A DNA stretch of 64,000 nucleotides from Flaccisagitta enflata (lineage: Eukaryota; Chaetognatha; Sagittoidea; Aphragmophora). The position numbers and the translations under genes are program-made. The stretch covers positions 47,740,001 through 47,804,000 of the forward strand of contig OZ231128.1 in NCBI GenBank assembly GCA_965153355.1, in the 5' to 3' direction. Each line of letters opens with the position of its first letter. The first letter of the stretch is position 1. This document shows positions 33,007-46,479 of the stretch, piece by piece. The notes below the pieces were generated by a model that saw only the letters and a program-made list of their open reading frames with translations, searched no databases and was not told where the DNA came from.

Positions 33007-33324
33007 CTTTTTAGATTGGCTCGGATTCAAACTTCTTTTTTCCCTGTGGAGATATTTCAACTTATGGCAGATATTCCTTTCAGTGACGTCACACTTTCCT
33101 CCGACAAAAGATATATATCACAAGGCCAAGGAAGTCTTTTTTATCATGTGGAGCCAAATACATCTGCCAAGGCAATGGCATTTTTTTCCACGGAAGAAGG
33201 AGAAAAAACGAGAAGCAAATTCCAACCAAATTACGGTGCGGATACGGAGCATACAAAATTTGTTAAATGCAAATTGTGGAGATAGAGACGATCTGTGTTG
33301 CCAAATTTAACAAATCGACCGAGG
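33007..33324. other. No supported gene
   Basis: A plus-strand frame of about 89 codons (33016-33285) abuts the truncated LINE but starts at TTG and shows no domain. Confidence 0.35.
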
Positions 33325-34050
33325 GTATCAATGTTAAGAAACCATACCCTTAGAGGATAGAATCGAGGACAAGCTAAATGCTTGAATTGAAGCATGGCCC
33401 AAGCGGGAATTTTGAGAAGAAAAAAAAACGTACACGGGTTAAACTACCGTCTGACGTCATTTACTATATTCGATCCTTTATGAAAGTTGGACAACATTAC
33501 TACTCAACCCTACCTTACTTAAGGATGAGGGCCTTTGGAGCTCTCTTTGGTGTTTAATCCGGACCCATCACAACTGTCCTTAGTAATGAAAAACAACCAA
33601 GTCTATCTTTACATTATCATGAAATTGTTAAAAAAAAACAATCCAACCAAACAGAAAAAATCAGTAATTTTAACCTGTTTGCTACAAGTGCCAATGACAA
33701 GAAAGAGTGCCAGATGAGTGTGCTGAACTGGTGGGGCCTAATCCAAAGTCCTTCACATCCATCTGATCTTCCCATTGTAAAAGGCTCATGCAACCCACAA
33801 CTTAAAATCAAAATTTTCTCCACTGTTTGAGACCATTTTCTCAAACATTCCATGTCAACCAAAAAAAAAAAAAAGACAAAAAGTAGTCAGCATATCCCTA
33901 TTATTTATAGCGAACAAATTACCAAATGATTATGTAGCTATCCAAGGATAATCTAGATATCAAAGGCAATGTTGTTAAAAACCATACCATTAGAGGCAAG
34001 AATCGAGAATCAACCATATGGGATCGCCGGCATTCTATACCATGGTACTG
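33325..34050 (+). repeat. F-family repeat: 3' fragment then a full unit
   Basis: The 3' signature AAACCATACCCTTAGAGG lies near 33337. A full unit follows from TATGAAAGTTGGACAACATT (33478) through GGTGTTTAATCCGGACCC to AACCATACCATTAGAGGC and CAACCATATGGGATCGCC (about 34028). The full unit is about 550 bp and has no coding frame. Confidence 0.75.
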
Positions 34051-34052
34051 AA

Positions 34053-34285
<233 letters not shown>

Positions 34286-34484
34286 CCCTCCCCTTCCCCT
34301 TTCTTCATCGCACATCATCATTAAGTGTGGTAGTGGTAAAATTGAAAAGCACGTGTGGCAGAACGCCGGAGCGCCGCCGCGCCGGAGAGATCTTCAGAGC
34401 GCGCAAGACCGCCGCGCCGATTTGTAGAACAATAGATGACGAGGCGGAATAAAATGAAACAAAAGTAGATCTCAATTAAGGATA

Positions 34485-34620
34485 AAACAAGGCCGGATAC
34501 ACGGCAATCCAGTCGCGGACGGTTGGGCAGGAGCAGTAATGCAAAAACTCGGAATTCAAAAATGTGACGGACGGACGAACCGACCGACATGGCAAGGTGT
34601 AGAGTCGCGTGTCCGCGACT
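34485..34620 (-). mobile_element. D-superfamily element, main subfamily, short
   Basis: On the minus strand: AGTCGCG-GACA-CGCGACT (5' hairpin), CTACACCTTGCCATG, a short tetramer array, GCATTACTGCTCCTGCCC and CCGTGTATCCGGCCTTGTTT. About 135 bp. Confidence 0.75.
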
Positions 34621-34798
34621 AAAAAAAGAATAAAAGTGAAGGAACGTGAAAAAAAAATGAAGAAAAGATGTCCTAAAGCCAAGATGCTTATGTAGGACTT
34701 GAATACAGATGATTCTTGAAAAATAGTTCACTTTTCATACTGGATCAGTGGATATATAACAAATTCAAGGTTATGGCGACTCTGATCAGGCAAATTTT

Positions 34799-34982
34799 AG
34801 TAGCGTGCACGCAACTTGATGTTGGTCGGTCGGTTGGCCGATTGATCTGTAGCACTTTGCTATTTCAGCGTCTATGGGCCGTTTTTGCATTACTGCCCCT
34901 GCCCAAATGCTTGGTTAGCATTCTTATCACTGCTTCCGCCTACCAGCGTGCGACGTGGGAAGCCTTTTTTTCGGCCTTGTCT
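34799..34982 (+). mobile_element. D-superfamily element
   Basis: TTTTAGTAGCGTGCACGCAACT (5' hairpin with one changed pair), a GGTCGGTCGGTTGGCCGATTG array, GCATTACTGCCCCTGCCC and a diverged end TCGGCCTTGT. Confidence 0.6.
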
Positions 34983-35872
34983 TTCAAATAATGATGGCGT
35001 TCTTCAATCAGTTTAAAATCTTTGAGGTTATGTTTTTCTCTTTATTGCATATATGTAGAAAGCCATTTCCTGTTGAATGGAGAATTTGAAAGGGGAAATT
35101 ATGGGATGGGAAAGGAGGGGAAGAAACTACCTTACAGTGTTGACGCTTCCTCTAGAGTCTGAATACGTTGTAAACTTTTTTCTCAAGTGGGAGCTTAGGC
35201 CTAGCCCTTAATCATCATCCTTTCCTCTCCCTCCCTCTTGCTTCTCTCTATATTTTCTGTTCCCTCTTCTTCCCTCCCTTCATTGATGACAAAAAGCAAG
35301 TCCATGGAATGTCGTTCTTGTTGATGTTCTGACGAGTGACGACTCGACAAAAGTGACTTCAACCAATAAAATAAACTGACAGACGAAACATGTCGCAAAC
35401 GAGTCATTGCCTGGGGAATATCCGGTCCCCTTCCTTCCCACGCAAAAGAGCACACAAACGAGCACACACAGCCACGGCCACAAATAACCCACCTAAACTT
35501 TTACACACCGGCATACATGTTTACATGCGTACACCCCCCCATGAACACACACAGTCTCACAAGCACATACGGACTCTGATGGACAAACGAACAAAGCGAC
35601 CAATATTGCGGATTGCAGAGAGATAAACACGCGCTAGCAGCATAAAATGGAGGGGAAAAAGCTTTTTCGCGTGAAGAGTTGAGATGTGATGCAAATGTGG
35701 AAACGCGGAACATAAAAGCAAATCAGAAGCAACTTTTTCCCGCTTGATTTGCACTGATTTAGATCACGCACAGTGGGAAATAACCGCCAATAACGAGATT
35801 ATGTTAGCAAAAAATCATGGACGCTGAATAGTCAGAGCTTTTCGACTATGTGAGCAGGGGATTGTATGAATG
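34983..35872. other. No supported gene
   Basis: Overlapping short frames at 35201-35754 on both strands have no domain. A CGGACTCTGATGGACAAACG piece near 35570 may be a D remnant. Confidence 0.4.
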
Positions 35873-36772
35873 AACAAGGCCGGATACACGGCTACCCTCT
35901 TCATGAGCGGATGGGAAGGGGCAGTGATGGAGAAGGTCACTGGGGCATTGGGGCAGGAGCAGTGAGGTAAAAATGCTCGAAAACGTCGAAAAAGTAAACA
36001 GTCGCAAAAGCGTTAGATGGTCAGCGGTACCCGTTGCCCCTGTGTTTGTGTATTTGAGTATGATGGTGAGAGGGGCAGCGGCCCCAAAGAGGCCGATGAC
36101 CTATGCTCTGTAAGTTTGGAAGATTGAGGTTGGAATTTGAGCCTTGCTGCAAGGATTTGAGCCTTGAATCTGGGATTTAAGCCTCAAAGCTAGGATTTGA
36201 GCCTCAAGGTTGGGATTTGAGCCTCAAGGTTGGGATTTGAGCTTTGAGGCTGGAATTTGAGCCTCAAGGCTGGGATTTGAGTCTCAAGTCTGGGATTTGA
36301 GTCCCAAGGTTGGGATTAGAGCCTCAAGGCTGGGATTTGAGCTTCAAGGCTGGGATTTGAGCCTTGAAGTTGGAGTATGAGCCTTAAGGCTGGAATTTGA
36401 GCCTCAAGGCTGGAATTTGAGCCTTGAGGTTGGTATTTGAGCCTCGAGGCTGGAATTTGAGCCTCGAGGGTGGAAGTTGAGCCTCGAGGCTGGTATTTGA
36501 GCCTCGAGGCTGGTATTTGAGCCTCGAGGCTGGTATTTCAGGCTCAAGGCTGGGGTTTGAACCTCGGAAGGGGGGGGTGGACGGACGGAGGAGAAGAAGG
36601 AGGAGGAGAAGGAGGAGGAGGAGAAAATTGTCCTGTGTGAAAGCATAGGTCATCGGCCCCTTCGGGGCCGCTGCCCAAAAGGGGACCAACTGACCAACAG
36701 ACGGACGGACGGATGGACAGATGGACAGGCGGACGGACGGATGAACATAGTGGGGTGTAGAGTCGCGTACTA
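35873..36772 (-). mobile_element. D-superfamily element split by element A4
   Basis: The left part (35873-36000) is AACAAGGCCGGATACACGGC to GTCGAAAAAGTAAA. The right part (36677-36772) is GACCAACTGACCAACAGACG, tetramers and GGGTGTAGAGTCGCGTAC. Together they make one ~225-bp D copy interrupted between AAGTAAA and the GACC array. Confidence 0.8.
36001..36676 (-). mobile_element. A-family hairpin-ended element (A4), nearly complete, nested in D
   Basis: Read on the minus strand it starts TTTTGGGCAGCGGCCCCGA, then AGGGGCCGATGACCTATGCT. About 22 copies of a ~20-bp unit (core GCCTCGAGGCTGGAATTTGA on plus) follow. Then come the inverted flank (ATAGGTCATCGGCCTC, GGGGCCGCTGCCCC), the stem-loop TGCCCC/GGGGCA, CGGGTACCGCTGACCATC and the terminal hairpin CGC-TTTT-GCG, ending GACTG. 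It is the best full-length A copy here. Confidence 0.85.
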
Positions 36773-37395
36773 CAAATAATGATAATGATAATTTGGTAAA
36801 AATGGTGACATTAAAAATCATTTTTAGGCTGTTTTTACGCCTAACCCCCACTGTACCCAAAGATTAAAACCTTCATGGGTTATTGCAAGTTTTTATTTTC
36901 CATTTGCCATTGTTGTTGGGCCAAGACTCTCAGAAAGAAATCAGTAACTCACCAAAAGATTGGCGCAATGACAAACTAAAAGTTTTGATCCATGTATTCG
37001 TACGTCTTAATAATCAAATAGACAACTTTGTCGTGGTCTTTGAGAAACAAATATATCTATAAGGATCAATTACAACCTTAATGATCTCCCAACCTTTCCT
37101 TAAAGCTGCCCCAAGGGAAAGCAGGGTAAAAATTAAAGAGGAAGAAAAAGAAAGCGGGGATTCTTATTTTCTTTACTTTTTTTTAGAAAAAATAAGCTGT
37201 CAAAGACGATGGGTTAAAAAAAGAAGGAAAGAAAATGGAAAGTAGGAAATTTCTAAGTGAATGAAAGATTCTTGGTGGTGAGGAGACAAAGGGGATTTTT
37301 AAAGAAGTTTGAATGGAAAACGAATGAAGATTAAGAAAAGAGAAAAAAGGTTCAAAGAAAGGAGAAAGTTTCTTTGAGGCAAGAAAAATTGTGAG
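36773..37395. other. No recognised feature
   Basis: A/G-rich DNA without a supported gene. Confidence 0.4.
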
Positions 37396-37613
37396 AAACA
37401 AGGCCAACACCTATAAGTCAAGTGCCAGACTTGCGTAATGATTTAGAATGACTTAGAATGACTTAGTATACTTTTTAAGATGATAAATGACTTATAATGA
37501 CATGGGGAAATGAAATTGATAAAAAAAAGTAGAGCTGTAATGCATCGGCAGACAGTCCAACCGACGGACAGACAGATGGACAGAGTGGGTTGTAGAGTCG
37601 TGTGCACGCGACT
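37396..37613 (-). mobile_element. D-superfamily element with altered interior
   Basis: AAACAAGGCC on the left, GTCCAACCGACGGACAGAC and AGAGTCGTGTGCACGCGACT on the right. The middle carries a short tandem (AATGACTTA) instead of the usual sequence. Confidence 0.65.
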
Positions 37614-40573
37614 AAAAAGGCAAAAGGACATTTTTGAGCATCGGAGAAAATAATAATGTTGAATTCTTGGTCAGTCGGTCGGTTCGACTTTTTTCACCGT
37701 AGTTCCTGGCTTCCTAGCTACATCCTACCATTTGGTAATCCGTTATAGCCATGTGGTTTGCGCTGCCGGTTTTTCAAAACTCAATAAAGCTGGAAAACCA
37801 TTGTGCGTGAGCACTACCGTGCGTCTACGAAGAAGTGGTGTCCTCTCGCGGCGGCGATGAATAAGAGTAAACCCACAACTATATTACAGATATAAGAAAT
37901 GGGAGTAAACAGGCACAGAGTTAACCAACCTTTTGATAATGGATAGAAATGTCCTTGGATGTTTTTGCAGCAGTTTTTGGTCTTGTGATCAAATTGGAAT
38001 TTCTAAAACAATAACTTCATGCTTTGGCTCTAATTGTCGATCATGTAACAATAAAATCATCTACTGTGCAATGAAATTTTCCACTAAGTTCTATGGTTCT
38101 TAGCCATTCTATTCTGCATACAATACATATATAAGAGACGTCACATTTGTAGCTCAGCCTGGGTGTCCTTGAATTTTTAGCCATTTTGAGGCTCAAATGC
38201 TCTAAAAGTCCTCTTAATTTCTTATTTCTAATTTCTTAAACGTATAATTATATGTGTATTAGTTTACGACTACATAGTATAATTTGAGAACTTATTTATT
38301 TTCAAAGGTCTTGCATAGTACAATTTGAGAACTTATTTATTTTCAAAGATCTTGCATTAGGTTGCCTAAATGATGTTGTATGAAAAGAAAAACTACCTAA
38401 TTTGAATGATTTTCATGAATTGCTGTAGGATACGAAAAAAGAAATTGTCCTCAAGTTGCCAAAACTGAATCTCAGCGTGGGCATTCTCTTGATTTTCTTA
38501 AATCTTCGACAGATCTGGCACTTTTTGGCTTTGAAACTACCCTTTGATCATTTTCGCTACATGTACCCATAATCCACATGTACTCTTTTGAGCTTGTACT
38601 GCTTACTTTCGAAACTCGATGATGAGCTGGGGTTTACCTCACCAATCCTAATCTATGGGCGGTCAATGAGTCAATGTGAAAAAAAAGGAGAAGAAACAAT
38701 TACAACTGTTAAGAAGGATGGTAATAAAAGGACTGAAAAAAAGGATGGAAAAAGGGAAGAAAGAAAATACAGAAAAAAAAACGCTGAATATGAGGTTCTT
38801 TTTCTTTCTTTGTATTCTGCTCGAAGACTCTTTAGCGATTTCCATTCTAATTTGCATTTTAAGTATTTGAGTGAAGTTAGTTATATGAGGACTGGGGAGG
38901 ATACGTTTATCGTTAAAAGTCAACCGCGTGCGTAGAGCCTCATTGTGGTAGGCAAAAGTTCTTCAAAAGTATTGTTGAACTCAACAAGGCCGATCGGGCA
39001 ACGATGCGTCCGGACTTTGTCACTGCGTGGAGGGAATTTTGCAGTGATTATAAGCGATATATGCAGAGACAAATGGATGTATAGACAAACAGAATGCTTG
39101 AATGTCTAACATACCCTTCAAAGCAGTCTCTTGAAGCATCTGCACCGATCGTTTAGTTTAATAACAGGGTGAGCAAAAAAATTCGTACTTGGTTTTTTGC
39201 GTAAACACTACTCTATCTTTTAGATCTATGACCTAATCAGTTAGTCATATTAACAGTAGAAATATTGAACAGTTGATATCATTACCATGTGCGGCCATGA
39301 TAAGCATCTAATCAAAAGCTGAAAATTAGATTTAGACAGAATTTCATTGGCAACTCAGTAATTGATGAGAGCAGTAAGTTCTTTTTTCTTGTTGTCTATT
39401 TTCAAAAACATAGTTTAGAAACGAATTGCTTTAATAAAATAAACAAAAGAGGGGATCAGTTTGCTTAAAAAAGTGACCTATCAGCCAAATTCCCTCAAAA
39501 GAAAGTGACATGGTTGTCTCTTTGAATATATCTAATAAGTTAAATAAACAAAACAAAACAAAACAAATTAGCTTATGAACCATGAATGATGGGGAATCAA
39601 ATGAAAGCTCTTGCAATTCTGCATTGATCGATACCCATAGCGGGGAGATGGCGTCATAAAAAGATAAGATTTCTCCACAGCTTGATTGTATGATTCATAT
39701 TGAAGAGTAACACAAGCCTCCTGAAAGGTTTCCAGTACGAAGTGGAGGAAAGCTGAGTTGGTTTTCTTTTCTTACAAAATTGAATAAGAGGAAAGACAAA
39801 AACAACCGATGCCGACTTCCCTTTGTTAAATTGAATTGACACATTCTCTTTTCAAGTTGCGAGGGAAAGGAGGAAGAAAACAGGTGGTAGTGGCTGGGAC
39901 GCAGATGATGAATAGATGGGAAGACATGATTTATATTTTACGATATTTCCCAAACAATTTGGAATTCTTCATCCCCAAATCTTTTTTGAAATTGTACTGT
40001 ACAACCTCAGAACAGAGGTATGCATTTAATTTACGACGTGTCAAATCTATTTGTTGATAAGTGGAAGATTCAGGAATTGAAAAATCGACGTCCAGACAGA
40101 GGGATAAGAGATGAAAAAAAAAATGAAAAATGAAAAATTGCACGCTGCACCGAAGAAGAAAATATTTCAGTGGAGCACCGCTAGGGCTATGTATGGTCCC
40201 ATGAGAGATTTTGTAATTATTTCCATTTTGGCAATCCGGCAGCTTCGCTATAAGGCACATTTTCGCTCAGTCCTTTGAAATGCGCTTTAGTGAAGCACAA
40301 ATCTATATTCAAATAGATCAGAAAATCATTCTCAGACATTCTCATCATATTTAGTTGGACGCACATATAAATTGACCAACGCATTGAGTCAATAAAGAAT
40401 TTGAAACGTAAAGATGCTCGGAGACGTGAGAGACAACAGAGATAGGGGATAAAAATATTGAAAGGAAATGGGGAAAATGGAGGAAAATGGAAAAAAAAGA
40501 GAAAATTTGTTGACTTTGAATCCTGGAGGCCAAAAATCGAACTAACTTCAGCGCGCCATCGCCGCTTTCTTTT

Positions 40574-40578
<5 letters not shown>
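37614..40578. other. Long stretch with no recognised gene or element
   Basis: About 3 kb of AT-rich, mostly unique-looking DNA. A local duplication of about 50 bp (AATTTGAGAACTTATTTATT, then TTCAAAGGTCTTGCAT) occurs at 38274-38353. A plus-strand frame of 115 codons at 38588 and short frames near 39431-40260 have no recognisable domain. Confidence 0.45.
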
Positions 40579-40886
<308 letters not shown>

Positions 40887-40919
40887 CAAAGCAGACATAT
40901 AGACAGACATACAGTCAGA

Positions 40920-41409
40920 GAGAGAGTCAGAAAGATTTGAGCTAAATAAAAACAAAAATTCAAACGAGAAATGAATGGTTTGTAATGTTCAAACGCATGC
41001 AACCAATTAATAGATGTTCTATGAATGATAGACGTACTATGAAAACGCGTCTCTGAGGCCCTTGGCTTTGGCTTTGGAATACACAAAATACTTGCCTGAA
41101 TGGGCTATTCAATTCCAAAAGAATTCCAATTGAGTATTTTTCCCGCTTTTTATCCTGAGGCGTGACAACCTTTTGTTATTCCAGAAAAAAAAAAACGATT
41201 TTAAAAGAAAAAAAATCTAATTCTGGTGAAGCTAAGACAATATGAGCTTCACCTACGCAACGAGTGTTCTGAGGTTTCTCCAATGATGGTGGGAGAAAAC
41301 TGATAAGCTCTCCTTCATTCCCTCTTATTCAAACAATCTAAAACCTTACCTCTCATCGAAGTTTCAAAAACACCGCCATCGATAAAATATCTACCTTAAT
41401 CTCATTTAT
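40920..41409. other. No recognised feature
   Basis: AT-rich DNA up to element A5. Confidence 0.4.
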
Positions 41410-41876
41410 GGGCAGCGGTCCCGAAGGGGCCGATGACCTATGCTTTTATGTATTGAGAAATTTCTTCTCCCTCTCCTTCTTTTTCTCTGTCCGTCCACCT
41501 TTTCGAGGCTGAAATCCCAGCCTCGAGGATCAAATCCCGATCTCGAGGCTTGAATCCAAGTCTCAAGGCTAAAATCATAGTCTCCAGGCTCAAATCCCAG
41601 TCTCCAGGCTCATATTCAACTCAGCTACAAAGCTCAAATTCCAGCTTCAGGGCTCAAATATTAGCATTGAGTCTTAAATTTCAGCTCCAAGGCCCGAATC
41701 CCAGCCTCAAGGCTCAGATCCCTCCCTTAATGCTCCCTCCCAAGCCTCGATGCTCAAATATGAGCCAAGCATAGGTTATCAGCTCCTTTTGGGTTGCTGC
41801 CCCTCTCACTTCCATATCTTAGCATACACTGACTTTGGGACAACGGGTACCGTTCAAAATTTACGTGCTTGTGATA
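41410..41876 (+). mobile_element. A-family hairpin-ended element (A5)
   Basis: GGGCAGCGGTCCCGAAGGGG, then CCGATGACCTATGC; an array of ~20-bp units (core TCTCCAGGCTCAAATCCCAG); inverted flank AAGCATAGGTTATCAGCTCC, TTTTGGGTTGCTGCCCC; ACAACGGGTACCG; and a decayed terminal hairpin near 41865. Confidence 0.8.
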
Positions 41877-42679
41877 CACGTACCGAAAGACTTATGAAAA
41901 AAACTTCAATGAACAATATTCATGACTGGGATGTGGACATGGGTGATGAGAACATATCCGATCAAGAAAGATGCAGTGTAACAAACCTTGTTTAACTTGT
42001 TTTTCCTTCTCCTCTGCAGAGCATTTGCTGTGTCATGACTCTTTTTCTTCTTTTTCAGACCCTCTTTATTTTCCATTCTTTCCTTTTCCTCGTACTATGT
42101 CTCCGTGGTCACTGCATTGATCAAACCAGCCTAAGACACGTGACTAAGTGCGTTTTGGCAATGCCTCTCTCTGTTTCTCTCTGCCTCACTCTGGGATAAA
42201 ACTGTTCACTTTCATCTATACAAGCAAACCCGCTTATTACTTCTTTTAAGAACTTGGATTACCTCATATGATCATACCATATGTTCCCTGCATGTATCAT
42301 TAAAAGGTAGGTAGGAAAATCGTTGACCGTTGTAAAGAGTTTTGTAAAACAAGTTTCAATTGCCACTTAGAATTTATATCAAATGGATCTCCAAAAGAAG
42401 AGTGGGAAAAAGATGTCTTGTTTAAGTTATATCGAACTTGAATATCAATTTAAGCACTGTGATAGCAAGATAATGATCAACCATGAAAACCTTAATGCCT
42501 AACAAGGTTGAAATTCTGAAGGAGGTAAATCCCGATTGAGTTTCTCCAACAATGCGTGATCGCATCACATTATCTTGCAAGAAAGAATTTGCAGTAGAAT
42601 TTGAGGTTGCCAACTTCCCAATATGATTTCTTGTTTAGCTCATACTTTCAACAAATACCAACGAAGAGATATTCCGTGG
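41877..42679. other. No recognised feature
   Basis: Unique-looking DNA; short frames only. Confidence 0.4.
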
Positions 42680-43890
42680 CGTTCCTTTATAACGTATTAA
42701 ACCGCCAAAAATAGTTTCAAAAATGCAAAAAAGTGGATAATTGTAACAAAACTTATGAATTTTTGTCACAAAAATGCTTAAAAAAGCCGTTTTGAAACGG
42801 GCGTTCTTATGCAGTTTTAAAACGATCTTAGATTGTCGTTTCAAAACCACAAGTATGCGCAACTTTTGAAACGAATTTTGAGGCATAGTTGCCGTTTCAA
42901 AACTTTGCAATTCTAAAGTTTTAAAACCATGAGATTTTTGTGTTTCAAAACGCTTGAAAACAGTGCTAAAGTTACAGCCAGCAAGGGAAAAAATCTATAT
43001 ATCTTTGTAATCTTATCACCTTTTTTACCGTTTTGAAAACGCAAAAAATTGAAGTATTGAAACTAAGAAAAAATGCGTTAAAAGATTAAAACATGTTTAA
43101 ATGCTAGGTGGAACAATTTCCCAAACTTAACCCAAACTGAAATAAATGGAAGAGGGCCCGTTAGCCCTCGCTGACTGGCTGATATGCACGCCACTCTTTG
43201 TTTTCCATAAAACTGAATTTGAACGACATCCTTTTGGCCAGCGGCCCCAAAGGGGTTGATGACCTATGCTTTCATACATATGGGGAATTTTCTCCTCCTC
43301 CTTCTTCTTCTCCTTCGTATCCCCCTTGTCCCCAACCTCAAGGCCCATATCCCAGCCTTGAGGCTTTGATCCCAGCCTCGAGGCCCAAATCCCGGACGTG
43401 AGGCCCAAATTCCAAATTCCAAATTCTGAAGGATGTCACAAAAAGCTTACTTTTTACAGTTTTGAAACTGCAAAAAATCGAAGTTTTGAAACTGCAAAAA
43501 ATTGAATTTATGAAACGTTTTTACAAGCAACTTTTTTTATAGTTTCAAAACTGCAAAAAAATTGCTTATGGGAACGGCGATTTCATATTTTATAATTTTA
43601 CTGCCACTGCCACTGCCACTGACACTGTTTGAAAAAGCTCATTTCTTCAGTTTTAAAACGAAAAAAAAAAAAAAAAACTGGCTAGAAGTGAGAAAGAAAT
43701 GTTATTTTAGTCATGTTCTCAAAAGCCTTTTTTTTGCAGTTTTGATACTCCCAAAAAACGCGGTTTTAAAACGGCAACTATGCCTGCGTTTTGAAACCCC
43801 AGATTACAACCACAAAAGGACGTTGTTGTATGCATAAATGGTTTTTTGGACGTTTTGAAACTGCTGCATACTAGGAGTTTTGATACGTTC
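42680..43890. repeat. Field of GTTTTGAAAC / GTTTCAAAAC motifs
   Basis: At least 15 occurrences of GTTTTGAAAC, its complement or one-base variants (such as GTTTTAAAAC) at irregular spacing, often followed by TGCAAAAAATTG. An A-family element interrupts the field at about 43235-43425. Confidence 0.65.
43235..43425 (+). mobile_element. A-family element, 3'-truncated (A6)
   Basis: CCAGCGGCCCCAAAGGGGTT, GATGACCTATGCTTTCAT, a CTCCTCCTTCTTC segment, then three to four CTTGAGGCCCAAATCCC units. The inverted flank, stem-loop and terminal hairpin are missing. Confidence 0.7.
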
Positions 43891-44149
43891 CCCTATTTGG
43901 GACGATAATGCCATAATAACGCCAACGGAATAACTGCCAACGAACGGGAGATATCTGGTACTTGTCTGTTAACAAGCATTGAAAATGGCCCTTTGTAAAA
44001 AATCTGCAACCTCTAGTGAGCTGCCAGTAATGGCGGCTGTCGCCGTGAGGAAAAAAGTCGTAAGCATTGGTCACTTTTCGCCAAGCTTGAAATTTCAGTC
44101 TCCGCATTTTTTTTATCTATCAAATCAAATCAGAGAAAAATAGAACTGA
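43891..44149. other. No recognised feature
   Basis: Short spacer; includes a 78-codon minus frame without a domain. Confidence 0.35.
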
Positions 44150-44590
44150 GCCAAATGAGCTAGATGAGCTAAGATACTCAAAATCACTCAACCAGATATC
44201 CAGCTATGCTCATTGAAATGCTTTCTTGTATTTGCATGCTCAATAAAACATTTATTCATCCTATTGATTAAAAAAAAAAAAAAAAAAAAAAAAAATGAAT
44301 TGAATGAGCTAAATTAGCCAGAATACTTAAAAACACCTTCACAGATAAGCAGCTATGCTCACTGACATGCTTTCCTATAGCTGCTTTCTTAGACATGTAT
44401 AAAAATATTTATTCATTTGTTGCATTTAAAACATAAAAAAAAGATTAAATGAGCTAAAATACTAAATGAGCTAAATGAGCTAAAAGACTAAATGAGCTAA
44501 AATGCTCAAAAACACCCTCACAGATAAGCAGCTATGCTCATAAACATGTTTTCTGGTATTTGCATGCTCAAACAAACTTAAATACACTCC
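44150..44590. repeat. ~150-180 bp tandem repeat, three copies
   Basis: CAGCTATGCTCA recurs at about 44201, 44350 and 44529, each preceded by AATGAGCTA...ACACC(T/C)TCACAGATAAG and followed by a GCATGCTCAA-type end with A runs. Confidence 0.7.
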
Positions 44591-44879
44591 TTTATTGATC
44601 CTTCACAAAAAAAAAAAAAAAAGAAAAAAAAATCAATTTGAATTTTTTGTAAATAAATCTTTAAAAATTCATGACACGAAAAACATTTACCGCGGAGCAT
44701 TCTGCTTGGCGCCAAATGAAAAAGAGAATTGTCAAATTTACTTACCCTGTCTATTCCATAGGAGGACCCAATCACTCAGATGAGTTCCTAAACTTTCGCA
44801 TAAGAAAATAAAAACCCTGTTTCTCTCGAATATGTCAGAAAGTAGAAGACTGACTTCGACTTTTTTCCCGATCATTCTG

Positions 44880-45097
44880 TCATTTTGATTTTGATTTTCA
44901 TTTCCGTTTTCATTTTCATTTTCATTTTCATTTTCATTTTCATTTTCATTTTCATTTTCATTTTCATTTTTATTTTTATTTTTATTTTTATTTTTAATTT
45001 TTTTTTATTTTTATTTTCATTTTCATTTTCATTTTCATTTTCATTTTCATTTTCATTTTCATTTTCATTTTCATTTTCATTTTCATTTTCATTTTCT
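44880..45097. repeat. (TTTTCA)n hexamer repeat with a (TTTTTA)n centre
   Basis: About 36 hexamers; the middle third is TTTTTA, flanked by TTTTCA blocks on both sides. Confidence 0.95.
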
Positions 45098-45322
45098 GTG
45101 TTCTTGCACCCTCTCTTCCACCTCCTTTTCCTACCCCAATTCCTCAGTTGCTTCACTTCCTCCTTATCCATAGCATTTGCCAATTCTTTCCCCTTCCTCA
45201 CGACCCACAGTATTCACGCCATATTCCTATCACTCAGAAACACGACTTTCGCTGCTCGCATTTCTCCCAACATTCTTCACTCTTTCTCTTGAGACATTTG
45301 CCTTTTCTTAATCCAATTATAT

Positions 45323-45530
<208 letters not shown>

Positions 45531-45679
45531 AGGACAGAAGAAAGGAAGCTTAGGATAAAGAATCAAATATGGAAAGAAAAAACTGATTACAAATAGTTGA
45601 CAGAAAGAACAAACAAATAAGGCAATACACAAACAAAAATACAACAAAACCGGAAAGGAAAGACGAGAGAAGATGTCAA

Positions 45680-45735
45680 AAAGAAAGAAAGAAAGAGAGA
45701 AAGAAAGAAAGAAAAAAAAAGAAAGAAAGAAAGAC

Positions 45736-45786
<51 letters not shown>

Positions 45787-45895
45787 AAAATTCAAATAAA
45801 CAAAAATGAATAGGAGAAAGGGAGGAAGGGAGATAAAAGAATTAGTGAAAGAAGGAAAGAAAGCTGGAATAAAGCAGGGACAAAGTGAAAAAAAA

Positions 45896-45959
<64 letters not shown>

Positions 45960-45960
45960 C
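45680..45960. repeat. (GAAA)n repeats in two blocks
   Basis: AAAGAAAG blocks at 45680-45790 and 45890-45960 are separated by about 100 bp of A/G-rich sequence. Confidence 0.9.
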
Positions 45961-46479
45961 AGACAGAAAGAGACAAACAAACAAAGATAGAAAAAAAAAG
46001 AAGAAAGCAAGATAGAAAGATGGAAAAAGAGAAAATTAGAATGGCAGTGTTATCGAGTGTTCCTATCATTGCCCTCAGAGGCGCTCTGAGGCCCATCTAT
46101 CAAATGCTATCTGACCAATGAGAAGGGATCTCCGCTGATGAGTGCCCTTAAAGTCTTTTTGCGAATTGCAGCATTGAACTATGTGCCAATGGCACCCAAA
46201 CAAAGGGAATGATGATGGGAATAGAGCATGAAAAAGACCAATACTGTTACTAACTGACGCTTTAAAAAAACATGAACTATGTAGCCAATGTCACGCTTCT
46301 ACAACTTCTGCCAGAAGCCGTGGACCGAGATTAAGTTTGTAGAAAAAATAAGTACAAAAAAACTATAAAGGGGCCTCCACTTCCTGAATCCATATTTGTC
46401 AGTATAAGTACAGACTACATAGTGAGGGATACTGTTCCACCGTAATTAAGGGTAGGAAGAGGGGATCCTCATGTACCCC
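45961..46479. other. No recognised feature
   Basis: Unique-looking DNA up to the 156-bp satellite. Confidence 0.4.

Noticed and set aside
33016-33285. Plus-strand frame of about 89 codons next to the LINE
   Set aside because: It starts at TTG, has no domain, and abuts the truncation point of a mobile element.
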